A DNA stretch of 64,000 bases, taken from a virus. Below the pieces are notes generated by a model. That model did not search any database. It saw only the letters and a program-made list of their open reading frames with translations, and was not told the origin of the DNA. How positions within the stretch are numbered: position 1 is the stretch's first letter; every line of letters begins with the position of its first letter. The DNA lies in IMG/VR virus record IMGVR_UViG_3300009502_000021, positions 1 to 64,000 of that record; one strand, given 5' to 3'. Shown in pieces: positions 47,514-55,499 of this stretch. The position numbers were made by a program, and so were the translations under genes.

Positions 47514-47773
47514 GGCCAGAACTTAAACAGTTTGCCATCGGGGGACAATATCCACGCAAATTGCAATGAGAGTTTCTTGGCAATAGCTTGAGCCATTTTT
47601 CTATTGTACCTAGTGTTCTTAACCCACTCACTCTTAATGCGAAAAAAATCACCGGCTCCCACCGGAGGCCAATTCCTATTAAGCCACCCAACTTCTCGTG
47701 CTGTGAACAAACTAAACCGTAAGAACGGATCCTCCATAATACCACGTAAATTCGATTCGCGTTCGATAATCAT
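47510..47773 (-). CDS. FLRF-family protein, copy 2
   Basis: 87 residues with FLRFSLFTAREVGWLNRNWP and a later RYNRKMAQAIAKKLSLQFAW that matches RYNYQMLERIAKRLDI in copy 1. Confidence 0.74.
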   Translation of the reverse strand: MIIERESNLRGIMEDPFLRFSLFTAREVGWLNRNWPPVGAGDFFRIKSEWVKNTRYNRKMAQAIAKKLSLQFAWILSPDGKLFKFWP

Positions 47774-48063
47774 ATGTAAAACCTAAACTCTCCATTGATA
47801 TGGTCTGCTGCGGTTGCAGGCGCGATATCAAGCCTCTTGGCAATACGTTCCAACATTTGGTAGTTATAGCGCGATGCTTTGATTGGTAAACTGGCACTAG
47901 TCTGAGTTATCAACCAATCGCCCAAGGGCCAATACTTGTTCAACCAATGATTCTGAATTGGAGTCAAAGCACCGAATCGTAGAAACGAATCGTTAATTCG
48001 TTCTCTCCTTTTTGCCGCTATACCCACTGGAATCGTCTCGATGTCTATGTGATACTTGGCCAC
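47770..48063 (-). CDS. FLRF-family protein, copy 1
   Basis: 97 residues with FLRFGALTPIQNHWLNKYWP and RYNYQMLERIAKRLDI. First of the four tandem copies; overlaps the deaminase gene end by 19 nt. Confidence 0.75.
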   Translation of the reverse strand: MAKYHIDIETIPVGIAAKRRERINDSFLRFGALTPIQNHWLNKYWPLGDWLITQTSASLPIKASRYNYQMLERIAKRLDIAPATAADHINGEFRFYI

Positions 48064-48557
48064 TTCACCACCCGTACCTTAACGCCGGCTTCTTCGAGCA
48101 TTTTACCCGAATATGTCAATTGATAATGTGTCCCAACACCTTTACCACCAAATGGAATGTTCGGTCCGATGATCTCCTTGATGCCAGTTTGAATCATTGC
48201 CCGTGTGCAATCGGCGCACATTGCTTCTGGTTCAAAATTGAGATACATCTTGCTACCGGCTAGTTTGGTACCATTGCGTGCTGCATTGTAGATGGCATTT
48301 CTTTCGGCGTGTTCGGTCCATGAATATTTCTCCGGGCGATCCCACCGTGTAAATCGAATGTCTCCCAATGCTTCCTTATGGGTGTATTGGTGCCACTCAA
48401 ACTCATCTTCGATGATACCGCGTGGGAACCCGTTGTATCCCATCGACAGGACAACGTTATCATCACTGACAATAACGCATCCCACCTTGGTACTTGGATC
48501 CTTGCTCTTCTCGGCAATTAGCATTGCCTGTCGAATAAACAATTCGTCCCATTTCAC
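48045..48557 (-). CDS. deoxycytidylate deaminase
   Basis: 170 residues with TEHAERNAIYNAA (HAE site with catalytic Glu) and EAMCADCTRAMIQ (zinc Cys pair), plus the insert typical of dCMP deaminases. It converts dCMP to dUMP for thymidylate synthesis. Confidence 0.92.
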   Translation of the reverse strand: MKWDELFIRQAMLIAEKSKDPSTKVGCVIVSDDNVVLSMGYNGFPRGIIEDEFEWHQYTHKEALGDIRFTRWDRPEKYSWTEHAERNAIYNAARNGTKLAGSKMYLNFEPEAMCADCTRAMIQTGIKEIIGPNIPFGGKGVGTHYQLTYSGKMLEEAGVKVRVVKWPSIT

Positions 48558-49180
48558 TTGTGTCCGCCTTTATAGAAGATGTGCCTTCCAATCCTTGCCA
48601 CAATATTGTCATCGTTCCAATTGGGTTCAACGTATGTGGCATGGAAATATAGTGCTTCCTTTGCTTCCGGTGATCGAGTACCAAGCAACAGCACATTGGC
48701 TGCGGCCTTGCGTGCCTCTTCATACATCGCCGGCATTACCTTGGGGACCCGATCCATGCAAGTCCAACTGAATTGACACCCGGTCTCAGTATGCTGATAA
48801 ACAACTCCACAAACCGACTTGGGGAATGCTGGATTCCTCATCCGATTTACGGTTACTGTTGCCACAGCCACCTTACCTTCATACGGCTCGGTTCCGGCTT
48901 CGTAGTACACATTATCGGTGAGGCATTTTAGCTCGGCCTGTGTCCTCTCGTTCTTGACAGCCATCTTGGATGCTGCTTGAAGTCGAAGAGCTAGGTCGTC
49001 CATTTGTGCTTGTGTGCTTGACCGATATTCATCATATTCACTGCTAATGCTGTGAAGTTGTCTTTCACTCTGAAGGACTGCTCTGCCGGGCACATAGATA
49101 CAGAAGAATGAGAATAATACAATTCCCAATACTTTAAGCATCAACTGCTTCTGGCTCTCTCTATCGCAATCTGTAGTCAT
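48554..49180 (-). CDS. SleB-like cell-wall hydrolase with membrane anchor
   Basis: 208 residues. An N-terminal hydrophobic helix (VLGIVLFSFFCIYV), a coiled-coil linker, then a Hydrolase_2/SleB domain: CLTDNVYYEAGTEPYEGKVA, AVATVTVNRMRNPAFP and QFSWTC. Likely an endolysin exported by its signal anchor. AGGAGG precedes the start. Confidence 0.87.
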   Translation of the reverse strand: MTTDCDRESQKQLMLKVLGIVLFSFFCIYVPGRAVLQSERQLHSISSEYDEYRSSTQAQMDDLALRLQAASKMAVKNERTQAELKCLTDNVYYEAGTEPYEGKVAVATVTVNRMRNPAFPKSVCGVVYQHTETGCQFSWTCMDRVPKVMPAMYEEARKAAANVLLLGTRSPEAKEALYFHATYVEPNWNDDNIVARIGRHIFYKGGHK

Positions 49181-49219
49181 CGTTAGTTACCTCCTAAGGC
49201 TGTCAGATTGTTCGAAGAC

Positions 49220-49256
49220 AAAAAAGGGCGATGTGCTTCATCAGTACAATCGCCCT
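49220..49256 (-). terminator. Rho-independent terminator in hydrolase leader
   Basis: AGGGCGAT/ATCGCCCT with a 16-nt loop, followed by TTTTTT. It lies between the sigma70 and late promoters on one side and the hydrolase gene on the other. Confidence 0.8.
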
Positions 49257-49273
49257 GCTTGTCTATACTGTAT

Positions 49274-49281
49274 TTAGTAAC
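49274..49281 (-). promoter_or_regulatory. late promoter (ACTAAATA)
   Basis: Late-type box upstream of the terminator at 49220-49256. Confidence 0.5.
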
Positions 49282-49312
49282 ACAGGACGTCGAATTCCAA
49301 CATTGCTATAGA

Positions 49313-49341
49313 ATTATAGCAGTGTTACAGGTACTTTGCAA
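49313..49341 (-). promoter_or_regulatory. sigma70 promoter followed by a terminator
   Basis: TTGCAA, 17 nt, TATAAT. Transcripts would meet the terminator after about 80-90 nt. Confidence 0.82.
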
Positions 49342-49352
49342 GCGGTTTTTGA

Positions 49353-50144
49353 TTAAGCTAGTTTAAAATTGGACAATTCGCCCAATTGATCAAACAAATC
49401 CGTGGTGACCATCGGCATAGAATTGGTTGATAGTGTTCTTGTGACGACATCTGTAACAGTTGGAACCACAGTAACGTTCAATCCAAATGCGTCGCTGATC
49501 ATCTTCACCAACTCACCTTTGGTAACTGTGTTCGGAGAGAAGATGTGCTGCACCCCTTCCCAATATGCACCCGATTCAATTACTCGTTCAATTACCTTGC
49601 ACAGTTCGAGGCAGGTGACACCATTCCAATCGTGATACACGTACCCCTGTACTTCCTTACCGGCTTGGGACTTAACCCATTCGATTAAGGATAGCTTGTT
49701 TTCGTACTCTTCACCAATAATCGAAGTACGGATAATGGTCAACTTTGGATGTTCACCAAGTGACTTTGTCTTTCCATATTCGTCAGTGCAATCGTGTAGC
49801 GACGTTTCTGTGTAATCGCCATCGCGTCCACTGAACACGCAATCGGTAGTGATATGGATAATTTCGGCACCAAGCTCTTCTTTGAGCTTACCGAGCATCT
49901 GTGGGAATACTGTGTTGACTGCAACGAGGTCCAAAACTTTTGGATTGCGTTGCTTAATAAGTCCGGCGGCATTGATGATAAGATCGGGCTTGTGCTTTTT
50001 GACAAACCGCTTCAATGCCACTTCCGTAAGTTCCAACAAATCGAGTTCCTTCCGTGTTACCGGAATAACTGTATGCCGATCTTGGAAGTCCGTTACCAAA
50101 TAACGCCCAAGCATTCCATTTGCACCAAAAATCATGATTTTCAT
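49353..50144 (-). CDS. dTDP-4-dehydrorhamnose reductase-like SDR (RmlD family)
   Basis: 263 residues from the ATG at 50144. IFGANGMLGRYLV (NAD(P) site), NAAGLIKQ, TTDCVFSGRDGDYTE and YGKTKSLGE (catalytic Tyr/Lys). RmlD-like enzymes make the last step of deoxysugar nucleotides. ATGA overlap with the dehydratase gene. Confidence 0.86.
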   Translation of the reverse strand: MKIMIFGANGMLGRYLVTDFQDRHTVIPVTRKELDLLELTEVALKRFVKKHKPDLIINAAGLIKQRNPKVLDLVAVNTVFPQMLGKLKEELGAEIIHITTDCVFSGRDGDYTETSLHDCTDEYGKTKSLGEHPKLTIIRTSIIGEEYENKLSLIEWVKSQAGKEVQGYVYHDWNGVTCLELCKVIERVIESGAYWEGVQHIFSPNTVTKGELVKMISDAFGLNVTVVPTVTDVVTRTLSTNSMPMVTTDLFDQLGELSNFKLA

Positions 50145-51076
50145 TTGTAATCTCTCTTTTCCAAGTAACAGTGTAACTGTTCTTTTGAAATAACGCAATC
50201 CTTAGATGAATATTCTCCGGATGGGAAATCTTCCACTTGCGTTGGTTGGTTCAAAGGATGGATCATGTAAATGTCATCGCCATCCCTAAATGTTGTGCGC
50301 CGCACTTCTTCAGCCGAAATCATAATCTCGTGAATCTTCTCGCCCGAACGTGGCGCAGCAATAGTGTACTTCAAACCGTACAAGTCTCGGTACAATTCGA
50401 ACATATCTTCAATCCGGAAACTTAAGGCCATTGGCACCGTATTAACGCCGGTGTACCTCAACGACTTTTCGATGAGGTCCATGGCATCGGTTATGCTCAA
50501 CATGAAACGGGTCATCTCGGTACCATACAATGTCAGCGTCGCATCATTCTCAATGGACTTCCAAATCAGTGGAATGATGCTGCCTGTACTACCCATCACA
50601 TTTCCGTAGATCGCAGTAGTCAGCCGCACGTTCGATTTAGATGCATTAGCGATAAACGCCTCTCCGGCAACAAACTTCATGGCGCCATAAATGGTTGTTG
50701 CTGCGCGACTTTTATCACTGGAGATAAAGCAGGCCGATTCAAATTCATTCTCTTCGGCTACTCGGCGGCTGTTAAATGCCCCCTCGACAATTACCTTGTT
50801 CGCTTCTTCGTAGTTGTCGTAACATGCTTCGATTTGTTTGAGAGATGCCGCAAATATTCCAATATCGTGTGAACGGCTGGATCGCTGCATAAGATCAAGA
50901 TTACGAACATCTCCAACAATGAAATTGACATTTGGGTACGCCTTCTTTAGATAGTAGTGCTTTGCTTCGTCACGCGAATACACAGTGATTTCGTTGGTAC
51001 TGTGCAATCGCTTAATAAGATTGGAGCCCAAATAGCCGGCTCCACCTGTAATAAAAATTCTCTTACCATTCACCAT
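50141..51076 (-). CDS. CapD-type sugar-nucleotide 4,6-dehydratase
   Basis: 311 residues from the ATG at 51076 (GGAGGG upstream). ITGGAGYLGSNLIKRL (Rossmann), FISSDKSRAATTIYGAMKFV (active-site S-D-K and Y-x3-K of the PseB/CapE/FlaA1 group) and RSGEKIHEIMISAEE. Likely acts on UDP-GlcNAc; with the RmlD-like reductase this resembles UDP-deoxyhexosamine routes. Confidence 0.86.
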   Translation of the reverse strand: MVNGKRIFITGGAGYLGSNLIKRLHSTNEITVYSRDEAKHYYLKKAYPNVNFIVGDVRNLDLMQRSSRSHDIGIFAASLKQIEACYDNYEEANKVIVEGAFNSRRVAEENEFESACFISSDKSRAATTIYGAMKFVAGEAFIANASKSNVRLTTAIYGNVMGSTGSIIPLIWKSIENDATLTLYGTEMTRFMLSITDAMDLIEKSLRYTGVNTVPMALSFRIEDMFELYRDLYGLKYTIAAPRSGEKIHEIMISAEEVRRTTFRDGDDIYMIHPLNQPTQVEDFPSGEYSSKDCVISKEQLHCYLEKRDYK

Positions 51077-51815
51077 AATCACCCTCCGAACTCCCCCAAC
51101 CGCCACAGATCCATGATGTTTGGATGAAGGGCCTGTGCTTAACAATCAAGTGAAACATTAGTGCTTCGTAATCTATGAATGCGACCTTGTCCCCGCCCTC
51201 AAAGTAGAACGGTGGGAATTGTTGTAGGCCGGCGTAGAAATGGTCGTAAAGGTCGTGTCCCACTGCATACGTTTGGGTTGGTGTCCACCACATTTGATTG
51301 TTGACAGCCATTTCTTTTGGGTACCCCCAAGCGTCATTCCAGGGGAAAATTCGTAGTTGCTTGAACAAGTAGTTAGCTCGGTTCTGTTCATTGAAATAGT
51401 CGAGGGAGAAGTCGACATAGAAATAACGACCGGATAGCTTGACCATGTAATCAAATTGCTTCACCTTATCCAAATAATTCTTTAGAAACACAATCATCGA
51501 GCTTGCTTCGCATAACCCCTTAGTTGGATTTGTGCGGCACATTTCTGCTACACCCGGAGCCAACTCCTCGCACGAAATGTATTCGACGTTTGCTTTGTAT
51601 GCTAGGTCCTTTTTGTACATCTCATGATTCTTGCTGATGTCAAACAGGTAAATCTGTGAACCCGGAGCAACTGCATTGATACTGTTGATCGAATACTGTG
51701 TTTGGCGGAAGCGTTCTTCTTGACTAAAGGCAGTACGCCGCACCGGACGACTAGTGAGCAATGGGGCATTGTTTTCAATGCCAATTGCCGATGTTACAAT
51801 GAAACACTTCTTCAT
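51063..51815 (-). CDS. putative glycosyltransferase, tandem copy 2
   Basis: 250 residues from the ATG at 51815. KKCFIVTSAIGI, VKLSGRYFYVDF, FPWNDAWGYPKE and TYAVGHDLYDHF align with copy 1. The KxSGRY motif is seen in nucleotide-sugar transferase-like proteins of surface-polysaccharide loci. Naming it a transferase is an inference. Confidence 0.7.
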   Translation of the reverse strand: MKKCFIVTSAIGIENNAPLLTSRPVRRTAFSQEERFRQTQYSINSINAVAPGSQIYLFDISKNHEMYKKDLAYKANVEYISCEELAPGVAEMCRTNPTKGLCEASSMIVFLKNYLDKVKQFDYMVKLSGRYFYVDFSLDYFNEQNRANYLFKQLRIFPWNDAWGYPKEMAVNNQMWWTPTQTYAVGHDLYDHFYAGLQQFPPFYFEGGDKVAFIDYEALMFHLIVKHRPFIQTSWICGGWGSSEGDYGEW

Positions 51816-52561
51816 ACTTCGATGTGCTCGCCGGTGCTTGCTCCGAGACCGGCGCAGCGCCAATCAACTGTTACTAACTTATGCCCACGAACAACATACA
51901 GATAAAAAAGTGGTTCGTAATCTATGGTTTTGTACAGTGCATAGGAATTTTCGTAACGTGTTGGCATTGCCTTCATGTCCTCACAGAATTTGACAAGGGC
52001 ATAGCGTCCAATTGCGTATGTTACAGTGGGTGCCCAACGGTATTTGCCGTTATCATTGAGTTCGGCCGGCGCGCCCCAACTGTCACTCCAGTCCCACTCC
52101 CAAAAACGTTTGACTAGAAACTTGTCGAGATTTTCCTCGGTCAATACACTTGCATCAAATTTGGTGAACTCATATCGACCGGACATTTTGACAATGTAGT
52201 CATATTCTCTTAGACGATCTGCGTACTTGGTGAGGAATGCTGCCATCAGCTTTGATTCACAATAGCCTTTGGATTCGTGCGTCTGGCAAATCGTTTTCGT
52301 TTCCTCGTCCAATTTGACTACTTCAACATTTCTGAAAAATGTCAATTCGATGGGGGTTGACCGACCAACATCAACCACAAACATAGTGGCATCGGGTTGG
52401 AATTTTGCAATGTTCAAAATAGTGTGCATTGTTTGCTCAAATCTTTCATTGGGCGTAAAGACGGAACGCATCATAGCATTGGTGCCATGTAGCGTATTGT
52501 CCTTTAATGCCATATCTCCGTCGATGTCAATCGCCGAGGTGATTACAAAACAAATTTTCAT
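51812..52561 (-). CDS. putative glycosyltransferase, tandem copy 1
   Basis: 249 residues: KICFVITSAIDI, VKMSGRYEFTKF, WDWSDSWGAPAE and TYAIGRYALVKF. ATGA coupling to copy 2. Confidence 0.7.
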   Translation of the reverse strand: MKICFVITSAIDIDGDMALKDNTLHGTNAMMRSVFTPNERFEQTMHTILNIAKFQPDATMFVVDVGRSTPIELTFFRNVEVVKLDEETKTICQTHESKGYCESKLMAAFLTKYADRLREYDYIVKMSGRYEFTKFDASVLTEENLDKFLVKRFWEWDWSDSWGAPAELNDNGKYRWAPTVTYAIGRYALVKFCEDMKAMPTRYENSYALYKTIDYEPLFYLYVVRGHKLVTVDWRCAGLGASTGEHIEV

Positions 52562-52743
52562 TTCTTAATATTGGGGGCTTTGACGATTCCAAATAAAACA
52601 ATTGCAGCCAGCCATGTCCAAAAATTATATGGGATGGACAATGCTGGGAAAAGGGTATTCAACGACCAAACAATAAACAGCGGGCTGAGTAAAACAGTAA
52701 GAATGATGCCGAATACAATGCCGGCAAATGCAAAATTTTTCAT
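52558..52743 (-). CDS. small two-helix membrane protein
   Basis: 61 residues, two hydrophobic helices split by a Pro/Asn turn. A late-type box (AGTAAATA) and AGGAG precede the start. Confidence 0.72.
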   Translation of the reverse strand: MKNFAFAGIVFGIILTVLLSPLFIVWSLNTLFPALSIPYNFWTWLAAIVLFGIVKAPNIKK

Positions 52744-52758
52744 AGAATCTCCTGTCAG

Positions 52759-52908
52759 CTATTTACTGCTGGGAGAGGGGTGGTACCAAATAGTACCACC
52801 CCGTTTATTCAGGCGAAGAGTTCGAGTGCCGGCAACTAGGAATGCCTCAACTTCCTCAGGATTAGTTGGGCCGTGTGTGATATCGTCTTTGGTGATCTTT
52901 ACCGTCAT
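52759..52908 (-). CDS. 49-residue protein, leaderless mRNA predicted
   Basis: Starts MTVKITKDDITHGPTNPEEV. The ATG at 52908 lies 6 nt after the -10 box TATACT. Its last codons lie in a perfect 10-bp hairpin (GGGGTGGTAC/GTACCACCCC). Confidence 0.65.
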   Translation of the reverse strand: MTVKITKDDITHGPTNPEEVEAFLVAGTRTLRLNKRGGTIWYHPSPSSK

Positions 52909-52914
52909 AAAGAC

Positions 52915-52955
52915 AGTATAGAGAAGGTACGCGGAACGGTCAAGCTCCGCGTACC
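52915..52955 (-). promoter_or_regulatory. sigma70 promoter in a 10-bp inverted repeat
   Basis: TTGACC, 17 nt, TATACT (52915-52943). GGTACGCGGA/TCCGCGTACC (52926-52955) places the -35 box in the hairpin loop, a possible operator or remnant terminator. Confidence 0.8.
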
Positions 52956-53000
52956 CATTTCCTCAAGCGAAGATTTCCAATGCGGTTTCTCAGTCATTAA

Positions 53001-53008
53001 GATAAATA
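53001..53008 (+). promoter_or_regulatory. late promoter of GIY-YIG endonuclease (GATAAATA)
   Basis: Late-type box, followed by GAGGAG and the ATG at 53026. Confidence 0.55.
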
Positions 53009-53025
53009 AGCACAGAGGAGAAATT

Positions 53026-53745
53026 ATGAAAATCTTACCATATGTATACCAACTTACACATACTGAAACTAACGAATTTTACATAGGAGTTAGATGGGGT
53101 AACAAAGTTCCGGCGTCAGATGATCTGGGCAAGAAATATTTTTCTTCGTCAGTTGAAACCAAGCCTCGCTTTTCAGAATTCATCCCCTTGATAATTGCTG
53201 AATTTTTTGACAAAGAGGACGCTATAGAGTTTGAACAACAATTGATTACCGAACACTGGGGTAACCCTCTATTGTTAAATAAAGCTATTCAAGTATCAAA
53301 AACATTCAGGTGTTCCGGGCATTCGGAAGAGACTAAACAGAAAATGTCAAATTCAAAAAAAGGGAAGCCCCCAAATAATAAAGGAACAAAATTGTCGGCT
53401 GAAAGGGTAGAACAGATAAGGAAAAGGGCTAGTGAATATCGGCACACCGATGAATCTATTGAAAAGATTCGCCAAAAAGCATTAGGTAACAAACGAGGAG
53501 TTGGCAACAAGAGTAGGACTGGTCAACAACAATCAGTAGATGAGCGATTGAAAAAGAGTGAGTCACTTAAAGGAGAAAAAAATCCAAATTTTGGAAAATC
53601 ACTCTCAGAGTGGCAAAAAGAAATAATTAGGGCGGCTATGTTAAACCGCCCTAAGTTAAAATGTCCGCATTATTCTAAAGAACTGGATCCGGCGAACTAT
53701 AAACGCTATCACGGTGATAAATGCAAATCACGCATAGATAGTTAA
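53026..53745 (+). CDS. GIY-YIG homing endonuclease with NUMOD3 modules
   Basis: 239 residues. YVYQLTHTETNEFYIGVRWG is the GIY-YIG core; a catalytic Glu lies in IEFEQQLITEHW. The linker has NUMOD3-like SEETKQKMSNSKKGKPP and a second basic repeat, and the end has CPHYSKELDPANYKRYHGDKC. It is plus-strand, and its last 18 nt overlap the end of the structural-type gene on the other strand. Confidence 0.86.
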   Translation: MKILPYVYQLTHTETNEFYIGVRWGNKVPASDDLGKKYFSSSVETKPRFSEFIPLIIAEFFDKEDAIEFEQQLITEHWGNPLLLNKAIQVSKTFRCSGHSEETKQKMSNSKKGKPPNNKGTKLSAERVEQIRKRASEYRHTDESIEKIRQKALGNKRGVGNKSRTGQQQSVDERLKKSESLKGEKNPNFGKSLSEWQKEIIRAAMLNRPKLKCPHYSKELDPANYKRYHGDKCKSRIDS

Positions 53746-54588
53746 GTGCGTACCGCACTCAACACAGAACTTGGCTGTTGCCTTATTCTGTCTGTTGCAG
53801 GACTTGCAACGTGGCTTCGACTTTACAGTCACCGGCGCTGTCACCGGCTTGTTCTCGGAATTTGCCCCAAGCAACTTGAGCACAATCGAATGCTTCTCGT
53901 TTTCCATTGGGAACGAAGATGCTGTACCAAATGATTGTGTACTTTGGCTTCCTGGAACAGTGATGCCGGCGTCGTTTACGGATGCAGTCGACGTAAAGGT
54001 GGTTTCGGTTGCAATGTTATTGGATACCGAACAACTAGTGTAGGAAACACTTTGTGAACTACCACCGGCTTCACTAACATTGCCCAAATTGTTCAACATC
54101 ATTGATCGTACAATCCGATCACCATGCTTATGATTGAATCCGGTGTTCAATGGAGAATCAATCCAAGGATCCTTATCCCATGGGTGCTTCAGAGGATACT
54201 TGTCCATTGTATTTGGAATATAAGGTGGTGGTGCAATGTAGCGTTCGAATTGGTATTCGATACGAACAATGCCATCCTCAAGTTTGATACCACGGTGCGC
54301 TTCCACTGCCCCACTGCGCTCAATGAATTTGAACTTGTTACCTTGTGTCAACGATCCGTTCTTTAGACTGCGTTCAAGGTCAATCTCTTGCCCTGGATAG
54401 AGAACAAATCCCTGCGGGGTGTGATTTTCACCATCGATATAAACGTTGAACAACATTCTAACGGAATTGAGGTTCTTGATGAGTAACGAGTACTCTGCGC
54501 CAAAGGGCAGGTAGACGGTATCTTTGAACTCTCTTAGGATTTTGCCATTGGCCTTAACGCTGGCCACACATTTCGAATTAAACATCAT
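53728..54588 (-). CDS. phage protein with beta domain and zinc ribbon, possibly virion
   Basis: 286 residues. LPFGAEYSLLIKNLNSVRML and FNVYIDGENHTPQGFVLYPG form a beta domain seen in large-phage proteins; a Ser/Thr-rich linker and a C-terminal zinc ribbon (CKSC, CVEC) follow. Late-type promoter about 70 nt upstream. Confidence 0.75.
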   Translation of the reverse strand: MMFNSKCVASVKANGKILREFKDTVYLPFGAEYSLLIKNLNSVRMLFNVYIDGENHTPQGFVLYPGQEIDLERSLKNGSLTQGNKFKFIERSGAVEAHRGIKLEDGIVRIEYQFERYIAPPPYIPNTMDKYPLKHPWDKDPWIDSPLNTGFNHKHGDRIVRSMMLNNLGNVSEAGGSSQSVSYTSCSVSNNIATETTFTSTASVNDAGITVPGSQSTQSFGTASSFPMENEKHSIVLKLLGANSENKPVTAPVTVKSKPRCKSCNRQNKATAKFCVECGTHLTIYA

Positions 54589-54665
54589 AGTATCTCCTTC
54601 ATACGGTACACAGAGTAAGTACCCAGGTTAAACTCTGTTGGTGTAGGACCTTCCTACAATACTAT

Positions 54666-54875
54666 TTAGCGGCGACGATTCAATGTGCTAATAATATTGG
54701 CAAGATCGGTGTTCGAACGCCGAAGTGATCGTTCTGTGGCTACGAGTTTGGCTTCGAGTATAGCCATCTTCTCCAATATCATTGCGTACTTTGCTTCCAA
54801 CACTACTATCTTTTTCTGTTCTTCCGTGACAGATTTTGTAATCGGTTTTGTGTCGTGTGAGTACATGTTCGTCAT
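54666..54875 (-). CDS. coiled-coil protein
   Basis: 69 residues with a long coiled coil (KKIVVLEAKYAMILEKMAIL). A late box ends 6 nt before the ATG. Confidence 0.7.
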   Translation of the reverse strand: MTNMYSHDTKPITKSVTEEQKKIVVLEAKYAMILEKMAILEAKLVATERSLRRSNTDLANIISTLNRRR

Positions 54876-54876
54876 A

Positions 54877-55104
54877 TCATTTATTTAGCACAGTAATCGT
54901 TTCTAAAATAATATTGGGGAATTTGAGATGCAGCAAAATCTCATCCCGCTCATCTCGAGTGGTGATCATGATTCGGGGGATTGCATTGGAGTGGGAATAG
55001 TAGTCAAAGTCCGTAGTAACATCGACATTCAATCCACTGCCCGCTAGCCACTCTAGCGCGTCACTGCGAGGCCGATCAATAACCACCCACTTCTTCACAA
55101 TCAT
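54877..55104 (-). CDS. hypothetical protein
   Basis: 75 residues, alpha/beta, ATGA coupling to the next gene upstream. Confidence 0.7.
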   Translation of the reverse strand: MIVKKWVVIDRPRSDALEWLAGSGLNVDVTTDFDYYSHSNAIPRIMITTRDERDEILLHLKFPNIILETITVLNK

Positions 55105-55424
55105 TGCTTGAATCTCAGTGTATTAAATGCCAACAAAATGTCGCGCTTGTCCTCGTTAACAGGATGGACTGCAACCGCAGTAATTCCAACATCGAGATCG
55201 GGCTCACCAAAGCACTCATACGCATAAGAAAATTCATCAAGTATACGCATAACGGCCCATAGCCCGTCGCGATCGCGAACACCAATGCAAACAAAAATGG
55301 TTTCATTGGCCTTAGCTTTCCGGCCCAATGTTGAACCAATCTTGTAGGCCACGTGGGCCGTTTGGACAAGTTGCTGCTCGGGTGTGAGATCTTGTCTTGT
55401 GAAAAAGTAAACGTATCGTTTCAT
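55101..55424 (-). CDS. peptidyl-tRNA hydrolase II-like protein
   Basis: 107 residues from the ATG at 55424 (GGAGA upstream). YVYFFTRQDLTPEQQLVQTA and HVAYKIG resemble the start of Pth2-fold proteins. It sits next to the tmRNA gene, and both relate to rescue of stalled translation products, which may be chance. Confidence 0.6.
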   Translation of the reverse strand: MKRYVYFFTRQDLTPEQQLVQTAHVAYKIGSTLGRKAKANETIFVCIGVRDRDGLWAVMRILDEFSYAYECFGEPDLDVGITAVAVHPVNEDKRDILLAFNTLRFKQ

Positions 55425-55443
55425 TATGGTCTCCGAAAAATAT

Positions 55444-55472
55444 AGCATACACAAAAAGAAAGGGGCCGTCAA
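55444..55472 (-). promoter_or_regulatory. sigma70 promoter with -35 in a terminator loop
   Basis: TTGACG, 17 nt, TATGCT; the -35 box is the 6-nt loop of the terminator at 55451-55480. Confidence 0.7.
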
Positions 55473-55480
55473 GCCCCTTT
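55451..55480 (-). terminator. terminator of the tmRNA gene
   Basis: AAAGGGGC/GCCCCTTT, 8 bp with a 6-nt loop, followed by TTTCTTTTTG (the T-tract partly overlaps the stem's end). Confidence 0.85.
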
Positions 55481-55499
55481 CTTGGTTGCTTAGGTTACA

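Noticed and set aside
52873-53025. N-terminal extension of the GIY-YIG endonuclease
   Set aside because: The extension runs through a promoter and a small gene on the other strand; GAGGAG and the late box place the start at 53026.
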